Positions 47,892 to 57,214 of a stretch of 64,000 bases of DNA are shown here, piece by piece. The notes beneath the pieces were generated by a model. That model had not been told where the DNA came from, did no database searches, and saw only the letters and a program-made list of their open reading frames with translations. Made by a program: the position numbers and the translations under genes. Location: the NCBI GenBank assembly GCA_902532675.1, contig CACAIY010000003.1, forward strand, positions 1 through 64,000. Direction: 5' to 3'. This stretch comes from an uncultured SAR86 cluster bacterium. GTDB taxonomy: Bacteria; Pseudomonadota; Gammaproteobacteria; Magnimaribacterales; Magnimaribacteraceae. Within the stretch, counting starts at the first letter, position 1. The number at the start of each line of letters is the position of its first letter.

Positions 47892-48888
47892 TTTTCCAAT
47901 TAACTGGCTTAGAATTCTTATCAACTTTGTCTTCTACCCCTAATACCAAAGCAAATAAGGCCATTCTTATAACAACACCGTTATCAGCCTGTCTGAAAAT
48001 AGCAAGGTTAGGATTTTCATAAAGATCTGAATCAAGTTCATTGGCATCACTTCTCGAATCTCTAGGAAGAGGATGCATAATTACTGTGTTGGGTTCACAA
48101 TTCGCAGTATATATGGATTGATTTAGTGTCATCAGGCCTTTATATCTCTTCGCATCTTTTTTATCTTTAAATCTTTCTTCTTGGATCCTCGTTACATAAA
48201 TAATATCAACTTCAGAAATACCTTCTTCCAGGTTCTCAGTTTCATGTAGCTTAATATTAGATTTAGCTAGTTGCTTAACAAGATGTTTAGGAAGCTTTAA
48301 TTCTTTTGGGGAGATTAGGTTTATTGTAATGTCCGAATATAAAGAGAGTATTTTGCAAAGTGAATGAACTGCTCGACCAAATTTGAGGTCTCCTACTAAG
48401 GCTATTCTCAATCCATCAATAGATTTATTATTTTGAGATAGTTCCTTACCTATGGTGTAAAGGTCTAGTAAAGCTTGAGAAGGGTGTTCATTTGCTCCAT
48501 CACCACCATTTATGACAGGAACTCTACTAGCTTCTGCAAACTTTTGTACCGAACCCTCTTCAGGGTGTCTCATTACAATTATGTCGCTATAACCACTTAA
48601 AACTTTGGCGGTATCAACCAATGATTCTCCTTTTGCAAGTGATGAAGAACTTACTTCAGTTATTTCTCTTACATTTCCACCCAATAAATTAAAAGAAGCA
48701 CCAAAACTAATACGCGTTCTTGTACTTGGTTCAAAGAACATATTCCCTAAAATTGCCCCTTCAAGTACGCGCGTAACTTTATTTTTTGAAGAATAAGGCT
48801 CTAAACTATCAGCAATATTGAATAATTTCTCGACGTCCGAGCGACTGAATTGATCTATGGAAAGAATATGACTACCGCTAAATTCCAT
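47875..48888 (-). CDS. pyrB: Aspartate carbamoyltransferase catalytic subunit
   Basis: Second step of pyrimidine synthesis. 337 residues: carbamoyl-phosphate loop FFEPSTRTRISFGASFN (~52-68), GGDGANEHPSQALLDLYTIG (~132-151), aspartate-binding HPLPRDSRSDANELDSD (~272-288). Somewhat longer than E. coli PyrB (311). No pyrI or pyrC is adjacent. The C-terminal end overlaps the convergent PLP gene. Confidence 0.96.
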   Translation of the reverse strand: MEFSGSHILSIDQFSRSDVEKLFNIADSLEPYSSKNKVTRVLEGAILGNMFFEPSTRTRISFGASFNLLGGNVREITEVSSSSLAKGESLVDTAKVLSGYSDIIVMRHPEEGSVQKFAEASRVPVINGGDGANEHPSQALLDLYTIGKELSQNNKSIDGLRIALVGDLKFGRAVHSLCKILSLYSDITINLISPKELKLPKHLVKQLAKSNIKLHETENLEEGISEVDIIYVTRIQEERFKDKKDAKRYKGLMTLNQSIYTANCEPNTVIMHPLPRDSRSDANELDSDLYENPNLAIFRQADNGVVIRMALFALVLGVEDKVDKNSKPVNWKINRDL

Positions 48889-48923
48889 GTAGTTTTTCTT
48901 GAATCACAGGGCGCATAATAACA

Positions 48924-51026
48924 TTAATATATGGACATTGGATGAGTTAAAAATATAGGAGAAGACCAAGCCCTTTCCCCAACAGGTGCTAAGCAATCAT
49001 CATTTGGGTCAAAATCAGGACCGCTGGAATAGCAAGGTCTGATTTTAATACATTCACCTGCTTCATTAAGTTCACACCTTAAAGGGTCGCCTCCAACAAT
49101 ATTAGTTGGTTCTTGTATGGCTCTAGCGTAGTACAAAGAGCTCTTATTATTTAAAACATATTCATCATCAAAGAAATTAGCAGAACAACCTTCTCCTTTG
49201 TCATTGCAAGTAAATACTTTCCAAGGGTCTTGTATATTGTTAGAAAGAGAATCTAGCTCAGTAGTTGGAGTGATTTTAACTATCTCAATTCTATCAATCT
49301 TATTTCTTTCGTTGCTCGGGTTGTAGCATTCATTCAAGCATAATCTTGATATTTCTCCGGCGCTCATTGCTGTGTGAACATACTCAGGACAACCTGGTTT
49401 CTGTTTGAAGGAACCGATTGCTGTAACTTCAAATTGGGGCTTCTGAGATATATTTCTTTCTCTTCCCATTGGAGTTATTCCATTTTCACTATCCAGTAAG
49501 TTAAACCAAAGCAATATGCGTTCTCCTGAAGTGGCATACACCTCCCTCTGGTAAAGAGAATTGTATATTGCATTCCGTTCTAGTTTGGGTGCATGTACAG
49601 CCACTAAACCTCCGGTTGAATAGAATGAAGCTCCTCTTTCTGGAGGTAATAGCCAAGTTAAATTATCTTTTGCTCCCCAAGAATCTCCCATTGATTTCCT
49701 CGCAAATTCTTTATAGCCCGAACCAGCTCTAGCTTTATGATTATCTGTTGAACCGATAAGACCTAACTTGAAAGAATTTAAGACATCTTTTTCTTCAATT
49801 TTAGAAGCGAGAGCTGCTTGTGCACTCATTCCAGGCCTGTAAGTATAGGCTGGTAGAAATTCGTTCTTAAGTTGGCCGCATTGCATCCAGTCTTCTGGAG
49901 TAGTGTTTTCAACTAACCCAAATCTTAAAATTCCAGAAACATCGTTAGCAAAGTCTTTTTTTACTTTTTCAGCCTTAACTATGCAAGATTCTTCGCTTTC
50001 GTTTTCACATCTTTGCTTGATTATTTCACCGGCCCTCCAGCAGCAAGGCTCAAAATCATCAGTTGGATCAGGACATATATACGAACCATCATCAATCTGC
50101 TCAGCATGTTTAAAATCTTTAAAGATTTCTGAATTACCATGACCAGAATAAACTTCTATTAATCTTTGCTTCTCAGGATCATGTTGGCCTTCAAGTAATT
50201 GATAACTTAAGTTAGAGCCTGCAGGAGCATGAATACCCCATGCTGTTCCATGAGGTATGACCAAAGCTTCAAGGTTTAGTTTATCGAGCTGCTCAAATAG
50301 TTGCTTTGGATTTTCAGCTTTTTCTTTGCATTTAACATTTTCTTCATTTTCAAGATCAGCACAAAAAGGTTCCGAATACGTAGTACTTCTGTACTTCAAA
50401 AAATCAAAGTCTATCTGTTCCGGTGGAAAATCAACTATTAAAGGGAGAAGAGGGGCCGCGTAATGTTTAATCATTAAATCCAGCCCAGTTAAACCCGCAC
50501 CTATCGGTTTTTCTGGTAAATTATCTAAATCTCTTAATATTACATTCTTATGCCCATAGTGCGTTTCAGGAGTAGAAGCCATCTGCGTCCACTCCCACCC
50601 TACAAAGGCTATAAGATCTTTTTGATCATCATTTGATACAGCGTCACAATTCTTGATAGATTTTATTGTGTCTTCCCACATCTCCTTAGTAAGTCCTTCA
50701 GCATGATCTGTTATAGAAAAAAAATCGAGAGAAGAGCAGAATCTTGCAAAATTACAAGCATCCGCTGGAGGGTGTGCACCTTCGCCTTGAATTACAGGAA
50801 GACTAAATAAGAACGCATCTTGAGAAAAAGTTGTATGTACGTGTAAGTCTCCAAAGAAAATTTGATTAGTACTTCTAGAATCATCTACTTGAGGTCGAGG
50901 TGATTCAATCACTTCATAATCTTGAGGTAACTTTCCAATCAGTCCAGATGAAAAAATTAGAACATATGCAAAAATAAAAAATATAAACAGAAGTAGGTAA
51001 CCAAAAAGTTTTAGAATTTTATTCAT
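48924..51026 (-). CDS. DUF3604 family protein, membrane-anchored
   Basis: 700 residues. N-terminal anchor/signal (KLFGYLLLFIFFIFAYVLIF). Core motifs IFFGDLHVHTTFSQDAFLF (~56-74), FSITDHAEGLT (~103-113) and GSTDNHKARAGSGYKE (~430) are typical of DUF3604, a large family with a PHP-like metal-binding layout and no firmly established activity. Contains many Cys in the second half. It overlaps the PhyH-like gene by 8 bases, so the two are coupled. Frequent in marine heterotrophs. Confidence 0.85.
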   Translation of the reverse strand: MNKILKLFGYLLLFIFFIFAYVLIFSSGLIGKLPQDYEVIESPRPQVDDSRSTNQIFFGDLHVHTTFSQDAFLFSLPVIQGEGAHPPADACNFARFCSSLDFFSITDHAEGLTKEMWEDTIKSIKNCDAVSNDDQKDLIAFVGWEWTQMASTPETHYGHKNVILRDLDNLPEKPIGAGLTGLDLMIKHYAAPLLPLIVDFPPEQIDFDFLKYRSTTYSEPFCADLENEENVKCKEKAENPKQLFEQLDKLNLEALVIPHGTAWGIHAPAGSNLSYQLLEGQHDPEKQRLIEVYSGHGNSEIFKDFKHAEQIDDGSYICPDPTDDFEPCCWRAGEIIKQRCENESEESCIVKAEKVKKDFANDVSGILRFGLVENTTPEDWMQCGQLKNEFLPAYTYRPGMSAQAALASKIEEKDVLNSFKLGLIGSTDNHKARAGSGYKEFARKSMGDSWGAKDNLTWLLPPERGASFYSTGGLVAVHAPKLERNAIYNSLYQREVYATSGERILLWFNLLDSENGITPMGRERNISQKPQFEVTAIGSFKQKPGCPEYVHTAMSAGEISRLCLNECYNPSNERNKIDRIEIVKITPTTELDSLSNNIQDPWKVFTCNDKGEGCSANFFDDEYVLNNKSSLYYARAIQEPTNIVGGDPLRCELNEAGECIKIRPCYSSGPDFDPNDDCLAPVGERAWSSPIFLTHPMSIY

Positions 51027-51924
51027 GAACTAGCCCTTTACCTCTAACAGAAATCCATTCATTGGTTGGGCTGTCTACTTCACCAAAATTTGTACCAGTC
51101 TCAGCGAAATGATAGACCATAGCTGTCCTTCTTTCTCTAGACTTATTGTCGTACGATTTATGCATTAAGAAGCTATGAAATATCAACACGTCACCTTTAT
51201 CCAGAAGCATCGGGATTTCTTTAGAAAAATCATGGTCTTTAATCTCCGTATAACCATAATTAGAATTTTTCCTGTCATCTGGTAAATGTTCATGAAGTGG
51301 CTCTAGATGAGATTCGGGAAGTACCACCAGGCAACCATTTTCTAAAGTAGCTTTGCTAGTAGCTATCCAGACCCCTACTTGAGGTTCTTTATCAAAAGGA
51401 AAATAAGAAGAGTCTTGATGCCAAGGCTGGCCCCAGGCACCAGGATTCTTGAATATAAACTGACTTAAAAAACAATCAATGTCACTTCCTAGCAGGTCCT
51501 CCAATATGTCTAACAAGTCTTCCCTAAAAATAAAGTCTTTAAATATACCTGCTGTATGAATTCTAAATAATTTCGAAATTTCATCTTCTATATTTTTTGC
51601 TTCTTTGTTGGGTTTCATTTCTCTTATAGCTAAGTGGCCATTCCCAGCATAAGCATGACTGAAACCATCTTCTTCTTTAATAATAGAATGTATGATTTCA
51701 ATGACTTCTTGGTTCATGTCATCGCAAAATTTTTCAGAGCAAAAATCTTTTAAAAGTATAAAACCTTCTTCATTCCAGGACTTTTTTTGTTCGGTTGAAA
51801 TAAATGAAGCTTCTTCTATAAGCCTTTTAGAAAACCTTCCTTTTTGTTTATTTACTGCTGAAGAGAATTCTTCTTTTGACTTTTGATTGATGTCATCTCT
51901 TCCTTCAGTATCAAATTTTTCCAT
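51019..51924 (-). CDS. Phytanoyl-CoA dioxygenase (PhyH) family protein
   Basis: 301 residues, Fe(II)/2-oxoglutarate oxygenase. Iron-binding HxD in GQPWHQDSSYFPFD (~168-181) and the distal His in LIFHSFLMHKSYDNKS (~247-262), followed by Arg residues for 2-oxoglutarate (RERRTAMVYHF). The charged N-terminal ~45 residues are extra. Such enzymes hydroxylate diverse small molecules; substrate unknown. Translationally coupled to the DUF3604 gene. Confidence 0.88.
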   Translation of the reverse strand: MEKFDTEGRDDINQKSKEEFSSAVNKQKGRFSKRLIEEASFISTEQKKSWNEEGFILLKDFCSEKFCDDMNQEVIEIIHSIIKEEDGFSHAYAGNGHLAIREMKPNKEAKNIEDEISKLFRIHTAGIFKDFIFREDLLDILEDLLGSDIDCFLSQFIFKNPGAWGQPWHQDSSYFPFDKEPQVGVWIATSKATLENGCLVVLPESHLEPLHEHLPDDRKNSNYGYTEIKDHDFSKEIPMLLDKGDVLIFHSFLMHKSYDNKSRERRTAMVYHFAETGTNFGEVDSPTNEWISVRGKGLVHE

Positions 51925-52021
51925 ATCAAGCTTATTTTAGGATTAATTTTTACTTTTCCCTAGTTTAATAGAAGTAATTTTGAGAAGATTAGATAGTAAA
52001 TTAATCATAGGATGAATAAAT

Positions 52022-52348
52022 ATGGCAACTTTTGAAGAATTAAAAACTGGTCTTGAAACAGCATTTGACTCAGATGGCGCTAAAGGCGTTGAAGCAACAA
52101 TTCAAATTAATATAGAAGATTTAACAAACTTTTTTGTTGATATTAAGGACGGTGCATTAAGTGTAGAAGAGGGCGAGCATGATAACCCTGGTTTGTCTTT
52201 AACTTTTGACAGCGAAGAGACAATGGAAAAGGTGTTCTCAGGAGATCAGCAAGCTGCAATGGGTGCTTTCATGCAAGGAAAAGTTAAATTCTCAGGTGAC
52301 ATGTCCTTAGGTCAAAAACTAGGATCTGTATTTAAAGCTCCAGAATAA
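52022..52348 (+). CDS. SCP2 sterol-binding domain protein
   Basis: 108 residues, a single SCP2 lipid-transfer domain: ATIQINIEDLTNFFVDIKDG (~24-43), LTFDSEETMEKVFSGDQQAA (~60-79) and the FMQGKVKFSGDMSLGQKLG end. SCP2 proteins bind fatty acyl-CoA or other lipids in the cytoplasm. Stands alone between divergent and convergent neighbours. Confidence 0.9.
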   Translation: MATFEELKTGLETAFDSDGAKGVEATIQINIEDLTNFFVDIKDGALSVEEGEHDNPGLSLTFDSEETMEKVFSGDQQAAMGAFMQGKVKFSGDMSLGQKLGSVFKAPE

Positions 52349-52353
52349 AGAAT

Positions 52354-52959
52354 TTAGCCTGCGTATTTTACTGAACACCCGTAGGGTTTGGTTACAGGGT
52401 TGGATATATTTTTGCCTTGATTTAACTCTTTAATTGCTATCTTTACGTAGTTATTTGCTTCTAGCAGGTCTTTAAACATAAAACCTCTTCCTCCAGCATC
52501 ATCAATTGCTCCTTGGTATTTAAGAACACCTTCTTCATTAATTACATACATATGAGGTGTTGTTTTTGCGCTATACAATATTCCTGCTTTACCAGTTGGA
52601 TCAAGTAAGACATGCGCTGGAGATGCTTCTCGAGTAGTTGTTAATTCATTAGCTTCTTCTTTAGTTACATACCCTTGAGTGCCTGGAGCTGATGAAATAA
52701 TACTCAACCACACGACATCCTCACTTTTTGCCAATTCTTGAGTAGATTGCATATTTTTTGTCTTGTAATGTTTAGCTACAAACGGACATCCATGGTTTGT
52801 CCATTCAAGCACTACTTTTTTGCCTTTAAAAGATTCTAAAGAAACTTCATTTCCATAAGTATCTGTAAGTTCAAAGTTAGGAGCTTTCGAATCTATTTCA
52901 ATAAAAGCGAAACTAGCTTGAGCAAATATAATTAAAACTGTTATTAAAAATTTTTTCAT
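52354..52959 (-). CDS. Exported redoxin/thioredoxin-fold protein
   Basis: 201 residues from ATG 52959; the upstream in-frame ATG at 52974 lies inside dsbD and would spoil the signal peptide MKKFLITVLIIFAQASFAFI. Domain: SKAPNFELTDTYGNEVSLES (~24-43), a single active Cys in WTNHGCPFVAKHY (~60), and the cis-Pro segment TTPHMYVINEEGVL (~139-152). It is the AhpC/TSA-like 'NHGCPF' group. It follows dsbD directly, overlapping it by a few bases at the alternative start, so it may be a DsbD client in the periplasm. Confidence 0.85.
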   Translation of the reverse strand: MKKFLITVLIIFAQASFAFIEIDSKAPNFELTDTYGNEVSLESFKGKKVVLEWTNHGCPFVAKHYKTKNMQSTQELAKSEDVVWLSIISSAPGTQGYVTKEEANELTTTREASPAHVLLDPTGKAGILYSAKTTPHMYVINEEGVLKYQGAIDDAGGRGFMFKDLLEANNYVKIAIKELNQGKNISNPVTKPYGCSVKYAG

Positions 52960-52960
52960 G

Positions 52961-55015
52961 TCATTGAACCTCATTTAAGTACGATAATAATATATCTTCA
53001 GTAAGTATTTCAGGCAAGATTAAAGGATCACCTTTAGAAGGGAACAAGAGGTATAGAGGCAATCCAGTTCTACCATACTGCTCCAAGGTAGATGAAATAA
53101 TGGGATCTTTTCTAGTCCAGTCAGCCTCCATATAAGTTATATTTTTATCCGCTAATAATTTACTTACTTTTGTGGTCTTCAAGGCTACTGCTTCATTTAC
53201 TTTACAGGTTATGCACCAGTCAGCAGTGAAGTTAAGGAAAACTAGAGAATTTTCTTCTCTTAAATCATCTAGCAGTTGAGGCGTGTAGGTTAGCTGATCT
53301 TGCTTAGATTCATCTAAGTCACTGTAAGATGCAGGAATTAACCATAATGAAAATATAAATAACAATAAAAATGGAAGACGCATTAGCCATTTAACCCAAT
53401 TCTTTTCTGAGTTATTTTTTTCTATTAACCACAGACCTGTCGTTATTAACAAAGCCCCTAATAAGACTTGTATAACTTCTTGATCTCCCACTTGACTACT
53501 AAGAACCCACAAAAGCCAGAGCGCTGAAGCCCACATTGGGAAAGCCATAAATTGTTTAAATGTTTCCATCCATTGTCCAGGTTTAGGAAGAAAACTAAGT
53601 AGAGAAGGTTTTGCGCTTAAGATCAGGTAAGGTAATGAAAAGCCTATACCTAGTCCTAGGAAGATTAAAATAGAGTAGAAACTAGGTTGCAGTAGAGCAA
53701 AGCCTATTGCAGAGCCCATAAACGGAGCAGTGCAAGGAGAAGCTACAATTACGGCCAAAACTCCCGTTAGAAAAGATTCGAGAGAGTCACTTTTATTTAA
53801 AGATATCGAACTTAATCTGGCTAAATTGCTTCCCAGCACTATATTACTCATGAAAATAAAACCTAAGATCACAAACAAATAAAATAATAATGAAACAACT
53901 ACAGGAGACTGTAATTGATAGCCCCATCCTATGGACTCTCCTCCAGATTTTAACGCGATTAGTAAAGCTGCAATTGTTAAAAAGCTAATGACCACTCCAA
54001 GAGAGAAAAGTAAACCTTGCTGAAGGGTCTTATAGGTCGAATCTCTACTTTGCTCAACAAACCTTAATATCTTTATTGTGAGAATTGGGAAAACGCAAGG
54101 CATTATATTTAAGATTAAACCCCCTAAGAATGCGAAGACAATTAGAGTTAAGATATTGAATTCTTGTGACGCTTCTTTTGTTGCCAAGGGGTAATCAATT
54201 TCAATAAAGTTTACATCCTCATTTTTGTTTACAGCTATAACCCCTTTAAAAGATTCCTTTTCTATTGTTACTTCTGAGGCCATTATTTGTAGGCTAAAAG
54301 TATCTATATTTTTTTCGTATTGTTGATTCTCAGTGTAGTTTGTTAAACCGTATTCTTTAGGAAAGAAATACATAGAGTCATATTGATCCATCTTCTCAAA
54401 TTCACCTTGGAGTACATATGAATCATCTAGTTTATTAACTCTATAAGTGCCATTAAATTCTACAGGGACCTTCCCTAAAGTATGTTCTAAAAGACCTTTT
54501 GAAACAGAAGGAGTTTTGGATCCAAGTTTTATAGGGATGCTAACTTCAGCTTCTTGAGGTATGCATATTTCTTTACATGTGTACCAACTAACTTGAGCAT
54601 TTAAATTTAGAGGAATAGCTGAAGCCGCTGAAGTAGAGATTTTTGTAAGAAGCACAACTTCATCCTCATAACCAAAAGTCATCAAAGGCTCTACTGGGAT
54701 CCTTTCAGGACCGGGCCATAAAATTTTTGAGGCAACTATATCATTTGGTAAATTCCATTTTATTGATGCTCCTTCTCCTGCATCTCCAGGATTTTCCCAA
54801 TAAGTATGCCAGCCAGGATTTAAAGTAAATTTAAACCCTACAAGGAGCTCATCTCCTGGATTCATTGAATAAGACTCAGCAAGCATCTCAATTCTTGAGT
54901 CACTTACATTTACTATTGAGCTAGAAAATGCTCCAGCAGATATTAGTGATGCGCAGAATAATAGAAATAGCTTTATACTATTATTGTATTTAAATGATTT
55001 TAATTTTCTGAACAT
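52961..55015 (-). CDS. dsbD: Thiol:disulfide interchange protein DsbD
   Basis: Passes electrons from cytoplasmic thioredoxin to the periplasm, for example to CcmG. 684 residues: signal/anchor (~10-32); N-terminal domain with WYTCKEICIP (~154-163); central membrane domain with both redox Cys in NIMPCVFPILTIKIL (~308-322) and VASPCTAPFMGSAIGFALL (~427-445); C-terminal thioredoxin-like domain with NFTADWCITCKVNEA (~592-606). ATG 55015 shares bases with the divergent PhyH-like start at 55014. Confidence 0.92.
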   Translation of the reverse strand: MFRKLKSFKYNNSIKLFLLFCASLISAGAFSSSIVNVSDSRIEMLAESYSMNPGDELLVGFKFTLNPGWHTYWENPGDAGEGASIKWNLPNDIVASKILWPGPERIPVEPLMTFGYEDEVVLLTKISTSAASAIPLNLNAQVSWYTCKEICIPQEAEVSIPIKLGSKTPSVSKGLLEHTLGKVPVEFNGTYRVNKLDDSYVLQGEFEKMDQYDSMYFFPKEYGLTNYTENQQYEKNIDTFSLQIMASEVTIEKESFKGVIAVNKNEDVNFIEIDYPLATKEASQEFNILTLIVFAFLGGLILNIMPCVFPILTIKILRFVEQSRDSTYKTLQQGLLFSLGVVISFLTIAALLIALKSGGESIGWGYQLQSPVVVSLLFYLFVILGFIFMSNIVLGSNLARLSSISLNKSDSLESFLTGVLAVIVASPCTAPFMGSAIGFALLQPSFYSILIFLGLGIGFSLPYLILSAKPSLLSFLPKPGQWMETFKQFMAFPMWASALWLLWVLSSQVGDQEVIQVLLGALLITTGLWLIEKNNSEKNWVKWLMRLPFLLLFIFSLWLIPASYSDLDESKQDQLTYTPQLLDDLREENSLVFLNFTADWCITCKVNEAVALKTTKVSKLLADKNITYMEADWTRKDPIISSTLEQYGRTGLPLYLLFPSKGDPLILPEILTEDILLSYLNEVQ

Positions 55016-55865
55016 GCTTAAAGATTTAGTTAAAAGTTTTAAAGAAAATGGTTTCGTGACCGTTCCTGATGTTTTTAGCTCATCGGAAATAGAATTTTAC
55101 AGAGAAGTCATTAAAGATGCCATCAGGGAAAGAAAACAGAATGATTTAAGGACCTTGAAGGATAAAAGTGAGTATGAACAATCCTTTATCCAATGCCAAA
55201 ATCTATGGGAAGATTATCCTGTCATAAGAAAGCTTACCTTTGATCAAAGGTTGGGTGAAATTGCCTCTGCTTTACTGGGTGTTAGTAAGTTAAGAGTTTG
55301 GCATGACCAAGCTTTAGTTAAAGAAGCAGGAGGAAGAGAAACTGACCCTCATCATGATCAGCCTTATTGGCCCATTAAAGAAACTAATACTATTACTGCA
55401 TGGATTCCCTTTTGCGATGTGTCAGAAAAGAACGGTCAAATGGGGTTCTATCCTGGGTCGCATAAGGTTCAAGAAAGCCAATTTATAAATATATTTTCAG
55501 GAAAAGTCGATGATTCAGAGCTTATAGATATTCCTCAAATAAAAGACATCAAAGTAGATTATCAGGATCTAAAGTTGGGGGATGTATCTTTTCATCACGG
55601 TTTAACTTTCCATAGAGCTAAATCAAATGATTCAAGTGAAGATAGAATGGTTCATACAGTTATCTTCTTTGAAGATGGAAGCAAAAGGGGAGATGATAAA
55701 TTTCACTTTAGTGTAGATAGGCCTGGTATCGAAGTAGGTCAGGTCATTAAGAGTGACGTAACGCCATTAGCTTACCCTATAAAGAATATTCCTAATGCTC
55801 CAAAGGATAAAATATCTGATGATTACCTAGGTTATAAGATGTTAGGCCTTTTGCCAAAAGATTAA
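55014..55865 (+). CDS. Phytanoyl-CoA dioxygenase (PhyH) family protein
   Basis: 283 residues from ATG 55014 (MLKDLVKSFKENGFVTVPDV). The in-frame ATG at 54984 lies inside dsbD and adds no family sequence. Iron ligands: HxD in TDPHHDQPYWPIK (~117-129) and distal His in GLTFHRAKSND (~198-208). The start Met is overlapped by the divergent dsbD start codon. Not closely similar to the other PhyH protein (51019). Substrate unknown. Confidence 0.88.
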   Translation: MLKDLVKSFKENGFVTVPDVFSSSEIEFYREVIKDAIRERKQNDLRTLKDKSEYEQSFIQCQNLWEDYPVIRKLTFDQRLGEIASALLGVSKLRVWHDQALVKEAGGRETDPHHDQPYWPIKETNTITAWIPFCDVSEKNGQMGFYPGSHKVQESQFINIFSGKVDDSELIDIPQIKDIKVDYQDLKLGDVSFHHGLTFHRAKSNDSSEDRMVHTVIFFEDGSKRGDDKFHFSVDRPGIEVGQVIKSDVTPLAYPIKNIPNAPKDKISDDYLGYKMLGLLPKD

Positions 55866-56626
55866 AGGTTTTCTATTGCAGACCTTACTAACTTAGTCCA
55901 AACCTCATACCCTTTTGCATTTATATGAAGACCGTCTTCTACAAATAATGTTGGGTCTGCTTTTCCTTCATTAGTAAGCATCGGGTCCCAAACATTTACA
56001 TAAGTTAATAAATCATCTTCTGCAGCAAGATTCGAGATTAAGTTATTAAATTCCTTTTCTTCTTTAATTAAATACTCTCTAGCTATTGTGGGCTTAACCC
56101 CAATAACAATTAACTTAGTTCCGGTTAATTCCTTTTTTACCATCGAGTAAAACGTTTCAAAGTCACTAAAAGTTTCAGCAGGAGACTTTAGTGCTGCCAA
56201 GTCATTAGTGCCGCAAAAGAAAACAATGGCTTTAGGATTATAATTTCTTACTACTTCATTAAAGTGATAATTAACATGCGCTATATGAGCTCCTCCAAAT
56301 CCTCTATTTAAAACTGAATGCGGAGCCATGTCTTCTTTAAGACTACTCCAGAATCTAATACTAGAACTTCCTGTAAATAAAATTAAGTTTTTAGGAGGGG
56401 AAGTAGCTTTATCTTTTTCTTTAAATTCATCTATAGCCCCTTGATAAAAATCCTCTTTACTCCAGGCATCTAAATAAATAGCAGTTTTCTTTATTTCTGC
56501 ATAAGACATTTCTACATTATTTTTAGCTGCTTGAGCTTCTATCTTGTCCTCTAAATCACTAATAGAGTTTGAGCATGCTGTAGTAGCTAAAAAAATAAGT
56601 AATAATATGCTTGTAAGTTTTTTCAT
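55862..56626 (-). CDS. SGNH/GDSL-type hydrolase lipoprotein
   Basis: 254 residues. Lipobox LATTAC (Cys ~18). SGNH blocks: Ser in ILFTGSSSIRFW (~81-92), Gly in LNRGFGGAHIAH (~106-117), Asn in FFCGTNDLAAL (~137-147), and Asp-x-x-His in VEDGLHINAKGYEVW (~228-242). Serine esterase or lipase on the outer membrane or periplasmic face. The end overlaps the convergent PhyH gene by 4 bases. Next gene on the same strand starts 1 base upstream. Confidence 0.88.
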   Translation of the reverse strand: MKKLTSILLLIFLATTACSNSISDLEDKIEAQAAKNNVEMSYAEIKKTAIYLDAWSKEDFYQGAIDEFKEKDKATSPPKNLILFTGSSSIRFWSSLKEDMAPHSVLNRGFGGAHIAHVNYHFNEVVRNYNPKAIVFFCGTNDLAALKSPAETFSDFETFYSMVKKELTGTKLIVIGVKPTIAREYLIKEEKEFNNLISNLAAEDDLLTYVNVWDPMLTNEGKADPTLFVEDGLHINAKGYEVWTKLVRSAIENL

Positions 56627-57193
56627 TTAAGCATTTCCAAAATCTGGACTAATCATCCTAACATCATACCCCATGAATTTAGATAACTCTTCCATCTGTC
56701 TTCTTGGGTCTGGGTTAAAAATAACATCTTTATTTTCAGGTATAACCACCCATGCATTCTCTATAAGTTCAGTCTCTAGTTGATTAACGCCCCAACCGGA
56801 ATAGCCTAAAGTCATTAGATAGTTCTCAGGTCCTTCACAATTAGCAATAGATTGAATGGCATCTTCTGAAGTACTTAAAGATATGTCTTTTGATACTTCC
56901 ATTGTTGAGTCCCATTTTTTTTCAGAAGAATGCAAAATAAAAATAGCTCCCGGATTAACTGGACCACCCATATAAACATTTCCTTCTGCTCTAGAATTTT
57001 CTACGATTTTCATGCTATTAAATAGATCCTTGAGCTTAAGATTTAAAGGTCTATTTATAATTAGTCCAAGTGCTCCCAAATCACCATGATCGCAAATATA
57101 TAAGAGAGAATCGGTAAAATAGGAAGGTTCCTGCTCGCTGGGAGAAAAATATAAAAGGTTACCTTTTACCGAGTCTTGAGAAGGTTCTGTCAT
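56627..57193 (-). CDS. YqgE/AlgH family protein (UPF0301)
   Basis: 188 residues; ADP-binding-like fold. Family motifs: GNLLYFSPSEQEP, LYICDHGDLGALGLIINRPL (~31-50), VYMGGPVNPGAIFILHS (~72-88), LGYSGWGVNQLETELIENAW (~128-147). AlgH affects alginate regulation in Pseudomonas; general function uncertain. Adjacent to the SGNH hydrolase (1 base) and 21 bases after the Nudix gene. Confidence 0.93.
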   Translation of the reverse strand: MTEPSQDSVKGNLLYFSPSEQEPSYFTDSLLYICDHGDLGALGLIINRPLNLKLKDLFNSMKIVENSRAEGNVYMGGPVNPGAIFILHSSEKKWDSTMEVSKDISLSTSEDAIQSIANCEGPENYLMTLGYSGWGVNQLETELIENAWVVIPENKDVIFNPDPRRQMEELSKFMGYDVRMISPDFGNA

Positions 57194-57214
57194 TACTAAG
57201 CAAAGTATAAAACT

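Noticed and set aside
54984..55013. Earlier start for the PhyH-like gene at 54984
   Set aside because: It would add ten residues encoded within dsbD that do not resemble the family; ATG 55014 gives the natural N-terminus.
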